A stretch of DNA of 64,000 nt from Emticicia aquatilis. GTDB taxonomy: Bacteria; Bacteroidota; Bacteroidia; Cytophagales; Spirosomataceae. The notes below the pieces were generated by a model, which saw nothing but the letters and a program-made list of their open reading frames with translations, was not told where the DNA came from and ran no database searches. The DNA lies in the NCBI RefSeq assembly GCF_014644295.1, contig NZ_BMKK01000003.1:558001-622000 (forward strand). Reading direction: 5' to 3'. Positions 34,564-43,733 of this stretch are shown here, one piece after another (the first letter of the stretch is position 1; each line of letters starts with the position of its first letter). Made by a program: the position numbers and the translations under genes.

Positions 34564-35610
34564 TTATTTGTAGTGGCTTTTTGCCATGAAAACCTTTCCA
34601 CCTTCATCGCTGGCTGTAACTGAATAGCTAAAACCTGGATTTATAGAATAGGCACCATATTCGCCAGCTTTATTGATGGCAATAAACCCAACTTGGAAGT
34701 TCTTAGCTTTTTCGGGATTGATTTTTACCAAACGCTCAATGGCACCTTTGCAGGCTTCCTCGGGCGTTTTTCCCATTCGCATCATTTCTACAACCAAGTG
34801 TGTTCCTGCAATACGAATTACTTCTTCGCCTTGACCAGATGAAACAGCCGCACCGATTTCGTTATCAACAAAAAGACCCGCACCGATAATTGGCGAATCG
34901 CCCAAACGGCCTTTCATCTTAAAACCCATTCCACTCGTGGTACAAGCCCCCGAAAGATTTCCCGAAGCATCTAAAGCAATCGTTCCCATGGTATCATGGT
35001 TGAATGAACCATCTTCAAATTTATTCGGAGCAAATGGCCCGTGACCTTCTTTCTTTTGTCCTTTGCTTTGTTGCTGCTCAATGTTCATCACGGGCTTATA
35101 TTCCGATTTTTTAAGCCATTCTTTGTATGTTTTTTCGGCATCGGCCGAGAGCTTATCAGGTTCTAATTTAAAGCCATTGGCCAATGCAAATTGCTGAGCT
35201 CCTTCGCCTACCAAAAATACGTGGGGGGTAAGTTCCATCACTTTTCGAGCCACCGAAATCGGGTGTTTGATACGTTGCAAATAAGCTACTGCACCACAGT
35301 TGGCGTGTTCGTCCATTATACAGGCATCGAGCGTTACTTTTCCATCACGGTCTGGGTTTCCACCTAAGCCTACGCAGCAGTTAATAGTATCTTCGATTGA
35401 ATTTGCTCCTGCCTCAACGGCGTCTAAGGCACGGCCATTTTTTTCTCGTAAAATCTTCCATGCTACTGCATTGACGGGCAAGCCACTATCCCAAGTCGAG
35501 ACAACGATTGGCTTTTGTGGAGCAACAGATTTTTTGGCAAATGCTTGACTAATTGATAAAAACGGCAAACTCAGTACCGACCAATGTAAAAAGTTCCTTC
35601 TTGATTGCAT
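34564..35610 (-). CDS. N4-(beta-N-acetylglucosaminyl)-L-asparaginase
   Basis: A 348-residue Ntn-hydrolase with a Tat-like leader (MQSRRNFLHWSVLSLPFLSI). Autocleavage should occur before Thr207 in GSFNHDTMGTIAL, which becomes the nucleophile of the small subunit; the substrate-binding GRLGDSPIIGAGLFVD and SSGQGEEVIRI follow. The enzyme splits the GlcNAc-asparagine bond that joins N-glycans to peptides. It lies between the ROK regulator gene and the fucosidase gene, all on one strand, so a glycoprotein-degrading role is likely. The family is well conserved in Bacteroidota. Confidence 0.9.
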   Translation of the reverse strand: MQSRRNFLHWSVLSLPFLSISQAFAKKSVAPQKPIVVSTWDSGLPVNAVAWKILREKNGRALDAVEAGANSIEDTINCCVGLGGNPDRDGKVTLDACIMDEHANCGAVAYLQRIKHPISVARKVMELTPHVFLVGEGAQQFALANGFKLEPDKLSADAEKTYKEWLKKSEYKPVMNIEQQQSKGQKKEGHGPFAPNKFEDGSFNHDTMGTIALDASGNLSGACTTSGMGFKMKGRLGDSPIIGAGLFVDNEIGAAVSSGQGEEVIRIAGTHLVVEMMRMGKTPEEACKGAIERLVKINPEKAKNFQVGFIAINKAGEYGAYSINPGFSYSVTASDEGGKVFMAKSHYK

Positions 35611-35642
35611 AGTTTGTTGATTTGTTATTAGGGTATTGGTTT

Positions 35643-35806
35643 ACTGGTAAATTGGTTACTGGTTAACTGGTTATTTGTGACTTATGCACTGGTAAATTGG
35701 TTATTCGCTTCGTAATGTATTAGTTTTCCAGCAACAAGTAGGAATGTTCTTAATATACCAGTAACTAATATACAAGTAACCAATTTTCCAATAACCAATC
35801 CACCAA
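35643..35806. repeat. Degenerate ACTGGTAAATTGGTTA repeats and inverted copies
   Basis: Two identical direct copies of ACTGGTAAATTGGTTA occur at 35643-35658 and 35688-35703, and the segment 35755-35806 is an imperfect reverse complement of the left part (ACCAATTTTCC, AATAACCAAT). The block fills the gap between the asparaginase start and the ROK gene stop. No ORF is present. Confidence 0.6.
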
Positions 35807-37054
35807 TTACGCTGTTTTTAAAAGAGATTCTACCACGTAGGCATGTACACCAAAGATTTTGGCATCTTCGCTGAGTTGCGAAATTTCGATGCTTAAATCT
35901 TCTTTGAAATCGGTCAAACAGTATTTATTAATAGCGTGTTCGATTGGATTAACGATGAGTTTTTGTGCCTTCGATAAAACCCCGTCAATAATAATAATTT
36001 GTGGGTTGAATAAATGCACCGCAATCGAAAGCCCTTTTCCGAGTTCGAGTCCGATATTATGAATGATGTCAATCGCAAAGCCATCGCCTTGTTGGGCGGC
36101 ATCAATTACCATTTCGAGGTTGATATTTTCGAGCGAATCTTTGTATTCGCCGAGTTTTGAAACTTGTCCGTTTCTTAGGCCTTCTTTGATACTTTTTAGC
36201 AACGAAGAAGCCGAAGTAATGGTATCCAAACATCCTACTTTTCCGCAGCTACAAAGGACGCCATCAGGATTTACCTGAATATGCCCCAACTCGCCAGCGA
36301 AACCCGATGCACCATCAAAAATTTCGCCATTTAGTACGATTCCTAAGCCAATTCCCCAATCAACATTCACCGATAACACGTGTGATTTTCCTTTAGCCAA
36401 GCCAAAATGATACTCGCCAAAAGCCGTTGCTTTTGAATCGTTTATCACAAAAGTTGGTAAATTGAAGTGATTTTCGATGAGTTTTCCGAGTGAAGTATTC
36501 TCGCTATTGAGGCTTTTGTAGGTGTAATTGATACCCGTTTTTTTATTGACCAGTCCTGGAATCGAAACACCTAATGCAATCACTTCTCTGCCTTTCGCAA
36601 TTTTTTGTTCAAGGACATTATCAACTAATTGAAAGAGGGTTTGTAAAAAAGAAGGGTTGTTTTTGAGTTGTAAATCAAATACTTGTGAAAATGCAATTTC
36701 GTTTTTGAGGTTTAAAACTGCAATGCGTGTATCGTGGGTGTTTATATCAAGTGTGAGAATAAAGTTTTTGTCGGGGTTGATACCATAAATAGCTGGTCGG
36801 CGTCCTTGCTTCGAGATTGCGAACCCAGTTTCAGAAATCCACTTTTCTTCGACGAGTTCATCAACCAAAGCGGTAATAGATGGAATACTAATATGCAGCG
36901 AATTTGAGAGTTCGGCAATCGTATTTTTGTTATTGAAGTAGAGGTCGTACAAGATGCCTTTCTTCTGTTTATTTTTCTTAATATCTACAACAGACTCACG
37001 GCTGTTTGCTTCTACTTCCATTTCGGCAATAGCTTCATTTTTAGTGATTAACAT
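35807..37054 (-). CDS. ROK-family transcriptional regulator (NagC/XylR type)
   Basis: A 415-residue regulator. A winged helix-turn-helix comes first (ELSNSLHISIPSITALVDEL, about 55-75), then a ROK sugar-kinase-like domain. The sugar- and zinc-binding part is GFAGELGHIQVNPDG followed by CSCGKVGCLD; the last residue of this motif is Asp in place of the more usual Glu. ROK regulators repress sugar genes and are relieved by the sugar or its phosphate. It lies upstream of the asparaginase and fucosidase genes and is divergent from the large haem dehydrogenase gene, so either set may be its target. Confidence 0.88.
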   Translation of the reverse strand: MLITKNEAIAEMEVEANSRESVVDIKKNKQKKGILYDLYFNNKNTIAELSNSLHISIPSITALVDELVEEKWISETGFAISKQGRRPAIYGINPDKNFILTLDINTHDTRIAVLNLKNEIAFSQVFDLQLKNNPSFLQTLFQLVDNVLEQKIAKGREVIALGVSIPGLVNKKTGINYTYKSLNSENTSLGKLIENHFNLPTFVINDSKATAFGEYHFGLAKGKSHVLSVNVDWGIGLGIVLNGEIFDGASGFAGELGHIQVNPDGVLCSCGKVGCLDTITSASSLLKSIKEGLRNGQVSKLGEYKDSLENINLEMVIDAAQQGDGFAIDIIHNIGLELGKGLSIAVHLFNPQIIIIDGVLSKAQKLIVNPIEHAINKYCLTDFKEDLSIEISQLSEDAKIFGVHAYVVESLLKTA

Positions 37055-37458
37055 AATAGTTTAGGTAATAATAGGTTTAGTTTTGGTAAATGATTAAGCA
37101 ATTTATCAAATAATTGCAAACCATTATCTTTAATTATCCTAATAATTTCAAGTTTATTTAAGATAATTTAATTGATTGACTAAAGTAAACGATATATTTT
37201 AATTAAAACAAGAAAATTGGGGTTGCAAATTAAAAAAAATTAGTATTTAATCTCTTTTTAATTAAATTATTGAATTTGTTTTGTGCAATCGTTTGTCTCG
37301 TGGGTATTTTTCATCATTTATATAGTTATACCACGAAAATAGCCATTTGGTCGAAATCTCACGTAAAAACATTTATTTACAGAATGCCAATTTGAATCAA
37401 ATTGCTTATTTTTAAAGTCCAATTCTATCTTAATACTATCCAATCAATTAACAAAACT
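37055..37458. other. 404-nt AT-rich divergent intergenic region
   Basis: The region between the ROK regulator (-) and the haem dehydrogenase (+) holds no gene. It is strongly AT-rich, with many AATTA tracts around 37130-37280. It must hold both promoters and probably a ROK operator, but no clean TTG-N19-TAnnTTTG match or clear palindrome was found. Confidence 0.4.
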
Positions 37459-40400
37459 ATGGTTCTAAGTAAACTCCTAAAAAGCAAACTCGTTTGGGCT
37501 TCGGCATCAACTATTTTGATTGTCTCCTGTGCTAAATTTGGGAAAAAAGAAACACCTTTGGTTATCAATGAAGACCCTACAAAGGCAGTTGCCAAGGCCA
37601 AAGAAATTCGTGAGAAAACATCAGCTAAAGTAATTGATGGCATTGAAATGACCCTTTGGGCGTCTGACTCGCTCGCACCTGACCCCGTTGCGATGTCGAT
37701 TGATGACCAAGGACGAGTATATCTGATTCGTACGAATCGTCAAAAAAACTCTGAATTTGATATTCGTGGACACCGTGATTGGATGACCGAATCTATCGGA
37801 CTGCAAACCGTTGAAGACCGTCGTGCATTTTTGCGTAAGACTTTCGCCCCAGAGCGTAGCAAAGAAAACGAATGGCTCAAAGACATAAACGAAGATGGAA
37901 GCCACGATTGGCACGATTTAGCCATCGAAAAAGATGAAGTTTGGCGTTTGGAAGATACAAACGGCGATGGAATTGCTGATAAATCAATGCGAGTGTTGAA
38001 TGATTTCTTCGAGGAAATCACCGACGTGGCAGGCGGGCTTTTGGTACGTGGCAAAGAAATGTTTATTGGTATTGCCCCTGACCTTTGGCGAGTAAAAGAC
38101 ACCGATGGAGATGGTATTTTTGACAAGAAAACTTCAATAAGCCACGGTTATGGTGTGCATATTGGTTTTAGTGGACATGGGATGTCAGGCGTAACCGAAG
38201 GCCCGGATGGACGAATCTACTGGAATATTGGCGATATTGGAGCAAATATTACAACTGCCGATGGCAAAAAATTCGAGCATCCAAACTCAGGAATCATTGC
38301 TCGTTCAAACCCTGATGGCAGTGATTTTGAGATTTTTGCAGCTGGTTTACGAAATACGCACGAGTTTGTTTTTGATGAATACGGGAACTTGATTTCTTCA
38401 GATAACGATGGTGACCACCCTGGCGAAAGCGAGCGTTTGGTTCACGTAGTTGAAGGCTCTGATGCGGGTTGGCGTTCAAACTGGCAGTACGGAAAATATA
38501 CTGACCCGAAAAACAATAAATTTAATGTTTGGATGGACGAAAAACTTTCTAAACCTCGTTGGGACGGTCAAGCGGCTTACATCATTCCGCCAATCATGAA
38601 TTATCATAATGGCCCAACTGGTATGGTTTACAATCCAGGAACGGCTTTGGGTTCGGAATGGAAAAATAAGTATTTCTTGGTTGAGTTTGTAGGAACTCCA
38701 ACTCGCTCACATATATGGTCGTTTGGTTTAAAACCAAAAGGTGCATCGTTTGTACTTGATGGTGAAAAAGACGTAGTGAGTGGAATTTTGCCAACTGGAA
38801 TCAAATTTGGCCCAGATGGTGCATTATACGCTGCCGACTGGATTAATGGTTGGGATACGAAAAATTACGGAAGAGTTTGGAAATTAGATGTGACGAAAGA
38901 CAAAAACGACCTCGAAGCACTCAGAAAAGAAACAAAACGCCTCATTCAGCTTGATTATACTGCACAAACTGATGCCGCACTTTACGACCTACTTTCAAAT
39001 GTAGATATGCGTATCCGTCAAAAAGCACAGTTTGAACTCGCAAGTCGTGGACAAAAAGGTTTTGCTCAATTCACCAAAGCTATTGCTCAAACCAATAATC
39101 AGCTTGCTCGTATTCATGGCATTTGGGGAGTTGGACAACTGACTCGCCAAAATAAAACTTTTGCTTCGCCATTATTACCTTTGTTGAAGGATAAAGATGA
39201 GGAGATAATCGCTCAAGCAGCAAAAATCATCGGTGACGTAAAACTCGAAAACACAGGTAGTGAATTAGTGCCTTTATTGAAAAGTAAAAATCCAAGAATT
39301 CAGTTTTATGCAGCTGAGGCATTGGGCAGAATCGCTTACCAAGATGCAGTTACACCATTGATTCAGATGCTCGAAGCCAACAACGACGAAGACGTTTATT
39401 TGCGTCATGCGGCAGTTTTGGCACTTTCTCGCATCGGAAAAGTTGAGCCAATTGTGGCTTTGGCCAATAACCCAAGTAAAGCACTTCGCACAGCTGCGGT
39501 TTTGGTTTTACGCAGAATGAAAAACGATAATATCGCTCTTTTCTTGAATGATAAAGACGAATACATTGTAGCCGAAGCTGCTCGTGGTATCAACGATGAT
39601 TTATCAATTCCTGCGGCCTTACCTGCTTTGGCGGCTACTTTGGCCGAAACTCGTTTTACGTCTGAGCCATTGCTTCGCCGTGCTATCAATGCGGCTTTGC
39701 GTGTGGGTTCGCCAAAAGAACTTGATTTATTGATTGCTTTCTCAACTCGTACCGATATAAAAGATAATATCAAAGCTGAGGCATTGGCTACTTTGGGAAC
39801 ATGGGGAAATCCATCAGTTTTGGATAGAGTGGATGGACGTTATCGTGGTGTTTTAGTGCGTGATGGTGCTTTGGTGAAAGCTAAAATTCAGCCATTTGTT
39901 GGTAATTTCTTGAAAGAAACCAATGCCGAAACGCTCGTTACGATGGCAAGTTTGTTATCGGAATTGAACATTACCGAATACAACAACGAATTGGTAAATA
40001 TCTACAATAGCACTGATAATGCCAAAGTAAGAGCGGCTATTTTACCTGCCTTGAATAAACTCAAATATGCAGAATTAGAGTCGGTAATTAAGAAAGGAAT
40101 GGACGATAAGGACGAAAGCGTACGAACAGTAGCCTTAAGTCTATTGAACAACGATAATGTATCGAAAGAAAGTTTGCCTACGCTCGTGAAAACAATCTTT
40201 ACGAAAGGCAGCATCAGAGAGCAACAACAAATTTTGATAGTTTTGGGTAAACTAACGATTGATAAAACACAAGAAGTTTTATCGGGTTTGATTGACCAAT
40301 TGAAAGAAAAGCAATTATCGCCAAATGTTTCGCTCGAACTAAAAGAAGCAGTAGAAGCTTCGGGTTCTGAGGCTCTGAAAACGAAAGTGGCTGCCATCAA

Positions 40401-40860
40401 ACCAGGTGCCTCAATGATGGATGAATACATGGAGTCGCTTTTTGGTGGAAACCGAAATAATGGACGTAATATTTTTAATAATAACTCTACTGCTCAGTGT
40501 GTGCGTTGTCATAATATGGGCGGCGAAGGTGGCTCGGTTGGGCCAAATCTTGCGAAAATTGGTGGTACACTGACTCGTGAGCAAATCTTGCAAGCACTCA
40601 TTGAGCCAAGTGCGAGACTTTCACCTGGTTACGGAACGGTTTCTTTAAAACTAAAAGACGGACAAGAGGTAACAGGAACACTCGCCAAAGAAAATGCCGA
40701 AGAATTGGTAATTACGACCTCCGATGCCGAGCCTTTGGTGATTCCAGTTTCACGCATTGCCAAACGAGAAAATATGCCATCGAGTATGCCGCCAATGGGT
40801 AGTTTACTCTCAAAACGAGAAATTCGTGATGTGGTAGAATTTTTATCGAATTTGAAATAA
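37459..40860 (+). CDS. Quinoprotein-like dehydrogenase with HEAT repeats and c-type haem domain
   Basis: A lipoprotein of 1133 residues (start ATG 37459; lipobox IVSC at about residue 24). The first 500 residues form a six-bladed dehydrogenase-like propeller as in membrane-bound dehydrogenases of Planctomycetes and Verrucomicrobia (VEGSDAGWRSNWQYG, GPDGALYAADWING). Next come about ten HEAT-like repeats (510-980) and a cytochrome domain with CVRCH at residues 1014-1018 (GGEGGSVGPNLAKIGG). It probably oxidises a sugar in the periplasm and passes electrons to the haem. It is followed by a terminator and the PIG-L gene. Confidence 0.85.
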   Translation: MVLSKLLKSKLVWASASTILIVSCAKFGKKETPLVINEDPTKAVAKAKEIREKTSAKVIDGIEMTLWASDSLAPDPVAMSIDDQGRVYLIRTNRQKNSEFDIRGHRDWMTESIGLQTVEDRRAFLRKTFAPERSKENEWLKDINEDGSHDWHDLAIEKDEVWRLEDTNGDGIADKSMRVLNDFFEEITDVAGGLLVRGKEMFIGIAPDLWRVKDTDGDGIFDKKTSISHGYGVHIGFSGHGMSGVTEGPDGRIYWNIGDIGANITTADGKKFEHPNSGIIARSNPDGSDFEIFAAGLRNTHEFVFDEYGNLISSDNDGDHPGESERLVHVVEGSDAGWRSNWQYGKYTDPKNNKFNVWMDEKLSKPRWDGQAAYIIPPIMNYHNGPTGMVYNPGTALGSEWKNKYFLVEFVGTPTRSHIWSFGLKPKGASFVLDGEKDVVSGILPTGIKFGPDGALYAADWINGWDTKNYGRVWKLDVTKDKNDLEALRKETKRLIQLDYTAQTDAALYDLLSNVDMRIRQKAQFELASRGQKGFAQFTKAIAQTNNQLARIHGIWGVGQLTRQNKTFASPLLPLLKDKDEEIIAQAAKIIGDVKLENTGSELVPLLKSKNPRIQFYAAEALGRIAYQDAVTPLIQMLEANNDEDVYLRHAAVLALSRIGKVEPIVALANNPSKALRTAAVLVLRRMKNDNIALFLNDKDEYIVAEAARGINDDLSIPAALPALAATLAETRFTSEPLLRRAINAALRVGSPKELDLLIAFSTRTDIKDNIKAEALATLGTWGNPSVLDRVDGRYRGVLVRDGALVKAKIQPFVGNFLKETNAETLVTMASLLSELNITEYNNELVNIYNSTDNAKVRAAILPALNKLKYAELESVIKKGMDDKDESVRTVALSLLNNDNVSKESLPTLVKTIFTKGSIREQQQILIVLGKLTIDKTQEVLSGLIDQLKEKQLSPNVSLELKEAVEASGSEALKTKVAAIKPGASMMDEYMESLFGGNRNNGRNIFNNNSTAQCVRCHNMGGEGGSVGPNLAKIGGTLTREQILQALIEPSARLSPGYGTVSLKLKDGQEVTGTLAKENAEELVITTSDAEPLVIPVSRIAKRENMPSSMPPMGSLLSKREIRDVVEFLSNLK

Positions 40861-40866
40861 AAAATC

Positions 40867-40904
40867 AAGAAACGTTCAGTAACTTAGTTTATTGAACGTT
40901 TCTT
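40867..40904 (+). terminator. Terminator after the haem dehydrogenase gene
   Basis: A perfect 12-bp stem AAGAAACGTTCA/TGAACGTTTCTT (40867-40878 with 40893-40904) with a T-run downstream, 6 nt after the stop. The PIG-L gene starts only 18 nt later, so it may still be read through or have a promoter in the 3' end. Confidence 0.8.
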
Positions 40905-40922
40905 TTTTATAATCATTTTACA

Positions 40923-41801
40923 ATGAAACGAATACTCGTATTTGCTTTGTTTTTAGCTACTTATGTTGGCTTTGCTCAAGGCCCAAAGGTATTAATCGTG
41001 ACGGCTCACCCAGACGATGAAACGATGTTTCCTGCTACAATCTTTAAGATTACGCACGAAATGAAAGGCACGGCTGACTTAGCCTTGATTACCGATGCTT
41101 CGGGTGGCTATAATGGTTTGGTGGCTTCATCTTATTATGGTAAAAACCTGACTGATTCTGCTACGGGTCGCATCTATTTGCCTTTACTTCGTAAGAAAGA
41201 ATTGTTTTGTTCGGGTGAGGTAATGGGTATTAGAAATTTCTTCTTTTTCGACCAAATTGATGATTTTTATCAACTCGACCCGCTACCGTTTTTAGCAGGG
41301 CAAAGGTGGGATATTGATTTTTGCGACAGAAAATTAGATAAGATTCTGAAAGACGGACAATATGATTATGTTTTTTGTCTGATTCCGAGTGCCGAACAAC
41401 ACGCTCATCATAAAACAGCTTCGATTTTAGCCTTACGGGCAGTTCAGCGAATGAGAGAGGGTAATCGTCCCGTGATTTTGGGTGGGCGTTCGCTCAACAA
41501 AAATTATACATACTCTTTTTCGCAATTAGAGGCTTATCCCGAAACTAAGATTTCATCAACTGCACCGGTTTTTTACTTCGACCGTTCGTTTGGTTTTGGC
41601 GAAAACAATCAGCACAGCTATATGATTGTGGCTGATTGGGTAAAAGCTTGCCATAAATCGCAGAGTGGAGATATGAATAACTCGATGCACAAAGGCGAAC
41701 TCGAAACCTTTTGGTATTTCGACCTTAACGGAAACAATAAAGTAGAATCAACGAAAGCTTTCTTTGAAGATTTACGCAAGAGTGGTTTTCCAACTAAATA
41801 A
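40923..41801 (+). CDS. PIG-L/LmbE-family deacetylase, secreted
   Basis: A 292-residue protein with signal peptide MKRILVFALFLATYVGFAQ. The zinc-binding motif AHPDDE is at 28-33 and a second His pair occurs in AEQHAHHKTAS, which is the PIG-L pattern. Family members remove N-acetyl groups from N-acetylglucosamine-type sugars; an exported member could act on amino sugars or their glycosides. It lies between the haem dehydrogenase and a TIM-barrel isomerase on the same strand (38-nt gap downstream). Confidence 0.85.
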   Translation: MKRILVFALFLATYVGFAQGPKVLIVTAHPDDETMFPATIFKITHEMKGTADLALITDASGGYNGLVASSYYGKNLTDSATGRIYLPLLRKKELFCSGEVMGIRNFFFFDQIDDFYQLDPLPFLAGQRWDIDFCDRKLDKILKDGQYDYVFCLIPSAEQHAHHKTASILALRAVQRMREGNRPVILGGRSLNKNYTYSFSQLEAYPETKISSTAPVFYFDRSFGFGENNQHSYMIVADWVKACHKSQSGDMNNSMHKGELETFWYFDLNGNNKVESTKAFFEDLRKSGFPTK

Positions 41802-41839
41802 GTTTTAAAATTCATCTATTCATACCTATCCTTTTTATC

Positions 41840-42847
41840 ATGAAAAATCAACTTTCTCGTCGTGGTTTTATGACCATCGCACCAATGGCCACACTTGGCT
41901 TGGTATTGAGCAAACGCTCTACTAATTGGCTCGATAAACCTAATTCAAAATTCAATGGTGTACAGATTGGGGCTATTACGTATTCGTTCAGAAGTATGCC
42001 GCATGACATTGACCAATTATTGCAGTTTTGTATTGATTGTAATGTGAGTGCTATCGAAATGATGGGCGACCCTGCCGAAGATTTTGCAGGAAAACCTAAG
42101 AATCCGAATCCGTTTAGAATGGGGCCGCCACCACGCCAAACTGCTGGCCAACCACCACAACGCCCACAAATGACCGAAGAACAAAAGGCTCAGATGGCAG
42201 AATATAACAAAAGCGTTGCGGCATGGCGTGCAACTGCCTCGATGGATAAGTTTAAAGAAATCCGTAAGAAATTTAATGATGCGGGCGTAACAATTTATGC
42301 GTTTAAGCCCAATGCTTTTGGTGCAAATAACACAGATGCTGAAATTGAATATGGAATGAATGCCGCCAAAGCTTTGGGAGCAACTTCGGTAACGGTTGAA
42401 CTTCCTACCGATTCGGCTCAAACCAAGCGTTTGGGAGATTTTGGCTCAAAACATAAGGTTTATGTGGGGTATCATGCTCACTTACAAGCAACCGATACAC
42501 TTTGGGACGAAGCATTGAGCCAATCTCCATATAACTCGATGAACCTTGATTGTGGACACTACATTGCGGTAGGTGGAAAGAACACAAAAGAATCATTATT
42601 GGCACTAATCGAAGCCAAGCACGACCGTATTACGAGTATGCACATCAAAGACCGCACTGCCGATGGCAAAGGCAACTTAGAATGGGGCAAAGGCGACACA
42701 CCACTCAGAGAGATTTTGACTTTGATGAAAACCAAGAAATATAAATTCCCTGCAACGGTTGAGTTAGAATACGAAATTCCAGAGGGTTCAAATGCCGTAA
42801 AAGAAGTTGCCAAATGTGTAGCTTATGCGAAGGGGTTGTTGGCTTGA
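41840..42847 (+). CDS. Exported sugar phosphate isomerase/epimerase-like TIM barrel
   Basis: A 335-residue AP-endonuclease-2-like TIM barrel with a short Tat-like leader (QLSRRGFMTIAPMATLGLVL). The metal-site residues appear in VELPTDSAQ, YVGYHAHLQ, MNLDCGHY, MHIKDRTADGKG and VELEYE. A proline- and glutamine-rich insertion (about residues 89-128, PPPRQTAGQPPQRPQ type) interrupts the early barrel. Relatives act on keto or aldo sugars, and in other Bacteroidota they accompany GMC-type sugar oxidases. Substrate unknown. Confidence 0.8.
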   Translation: MKNQLSRRGFMTIAPMATLGLVLSKRSTNWLDKPNSKFNGVQIGAITYSFRSMPHDIDQLLQFCIDCNVSAIEMMGDPAEDFAGKPKNPNPFRMGPPPRQTAGQPPQRPQMTEEQKAQMAEYNKSVAAWRATASMDKFKEIRKKFNDAGVTIYAFKPNAFGANNTDAEIEYGMNAAKALGATSVTVELPTDSAQTKRLGDFGSKHKVYVGYHAHLQATDTLWDEALSQSPYNSMNLDCGHYIAVGGKNTKESLLALIEAKHDRITSMHIKDRTADGKGNLEWGKGDTPLREILTLMKTKKYKFPATVELEYEIPEGSNAVKEVAKCVAYAKGLLA

Positions 42848-42880
42848 AAAGCGTTAATTAAATTACGATATGTTAACAAA

Positions 42881-42989
42881 GACACTGAAAGTGTCAAACT
42901 TGAATAGCACTGATTGAAAATCGGTGTGGAATAATATATCGAAAAATACGAACCCTAAAAGGGTTCAACTTTTTTATGGTTCGTATTTT
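42881..42989. repeat. Cluster of short intergenic hairpins
   Basis: The 217-nt gap holds GACACTGAAAGTGTC (42881-42895), CACTGATT/AATCGGTG (42908-42926, one wobble pair), AACCCTAAAAGGGTT (42951-42965), and a perfect 12-bp pair AAAATACGAACC (42943-42954) with 42978-42989 around the last. These successive palindromes resemble a REP-like cassette; no ORF is present. Confidence 0.65.
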
Positions 42990-43064
42990 ATACTTTTGTT
43001 ATTATTACATAATTGAGAAGTGATTCAAAGTATTCAAGTGCTTTGATTTTTAAATTAGACTTTC

Positions 43065-43730
43065 ATGAAATACTACTTGGTCACGCTTTTCTTGTTTCAA
43101 ATTTCTAATGCTATTAGCCAAAACCTTGTTGATATACAAAAAAAGTTAGATAGTTTGGAAGCAGAAAAAAATAAAATCATTCGAAACTCATTTCCTCAAA
43201 AAATAGAAAAACTTCAAAATAAAAATGATAGTTTAAAAATGAAAAGACAAGAATTGTCTTCTTTGTTGGAAGAACTTAGCTGGCAAATTATTAACAATGA
43301 AAATGAAATTATTTCTTTAAAAAAGGGATTGCCTTATCCAACCTTTCAAAGTACCTCAATTACTTCACTTAGTCAGATGCCACTTAAATCTGCACCAGAA
43401 CTAACGAGTGATATATTGTATTGGATTCCAGAAAATGCGGAGATATTAGTGCTTGATTATGTTAATAATGAGTGGATAAAAATCCAGCATGATGGAAAAA
43501 TAGGGTATTTATTAGATACAAGTTTTGATAGATATCCTGACGTTAAAAAGCAAATTCTTAAAATAAAAGAACATCGAGAAAATATAAAAAGAGATTTCAT
43601 AAAAGTTGATACAAATTCTTCTTCTGGAAGTTCATCAAATTCTAACAGCCATGTTATAAGAACTGGGCCCAAAGATGGGCACTACTATATTAACTCAAAT
43701 GGTAATAAAACTTATATAAAAAAGAAGTAA
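43065..43730 (+). CDS. Secreted coiled-coil protein with SH3-like domain
   Basis: A 221-residue exported protein (signal MKYYLVTLFLFQISNAISQ) with a lysine/glutamate-rich coiled coil (about 23-90). A bacterial SH3-like segment (about 105-155, LDYVNNEWIKIQHDGKIGYL) follows. A serine/asparagine linker then leads to the short C-terminal motif GPKDGHYYINSNGNKTYI, which recurs at the ends of other bacterial and viral proteins. No enzyme domain is seen. SH3-like domains usually bind peptidoglycan or peptides, so a cell-wall role is possible. It converges on the next gene with 3 nt between stops. Confidence 0.55.
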   Translation: MKYYLVTLFLFQISNAISQNLVDIQKKLDSLEAEKNKIIRNSFPQKIEKLQNKNDSLKMKRQELSSLLEELSWQIINNENEIISLKKGLPYPTFQSTSITSLSQMPLKSAPELTSDILYWIPENAEILVLDYVNNEWIKIQHDGKIGYLLDTSFDRYPDVKKQILKIKEHRENIKRDFIKVDTNSSSGSSSNSNSHVIRTGPKDGHYYINSNGNKTYIKKK

Positions 43731-43733
43731 AAA

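Noticed and set aside
37402-37458. A longer N-terminus for the haem dehydrogenase
   Set aside because: The extra 19 residues would precede a good lipoprotein signal that begins at ATG 37459.
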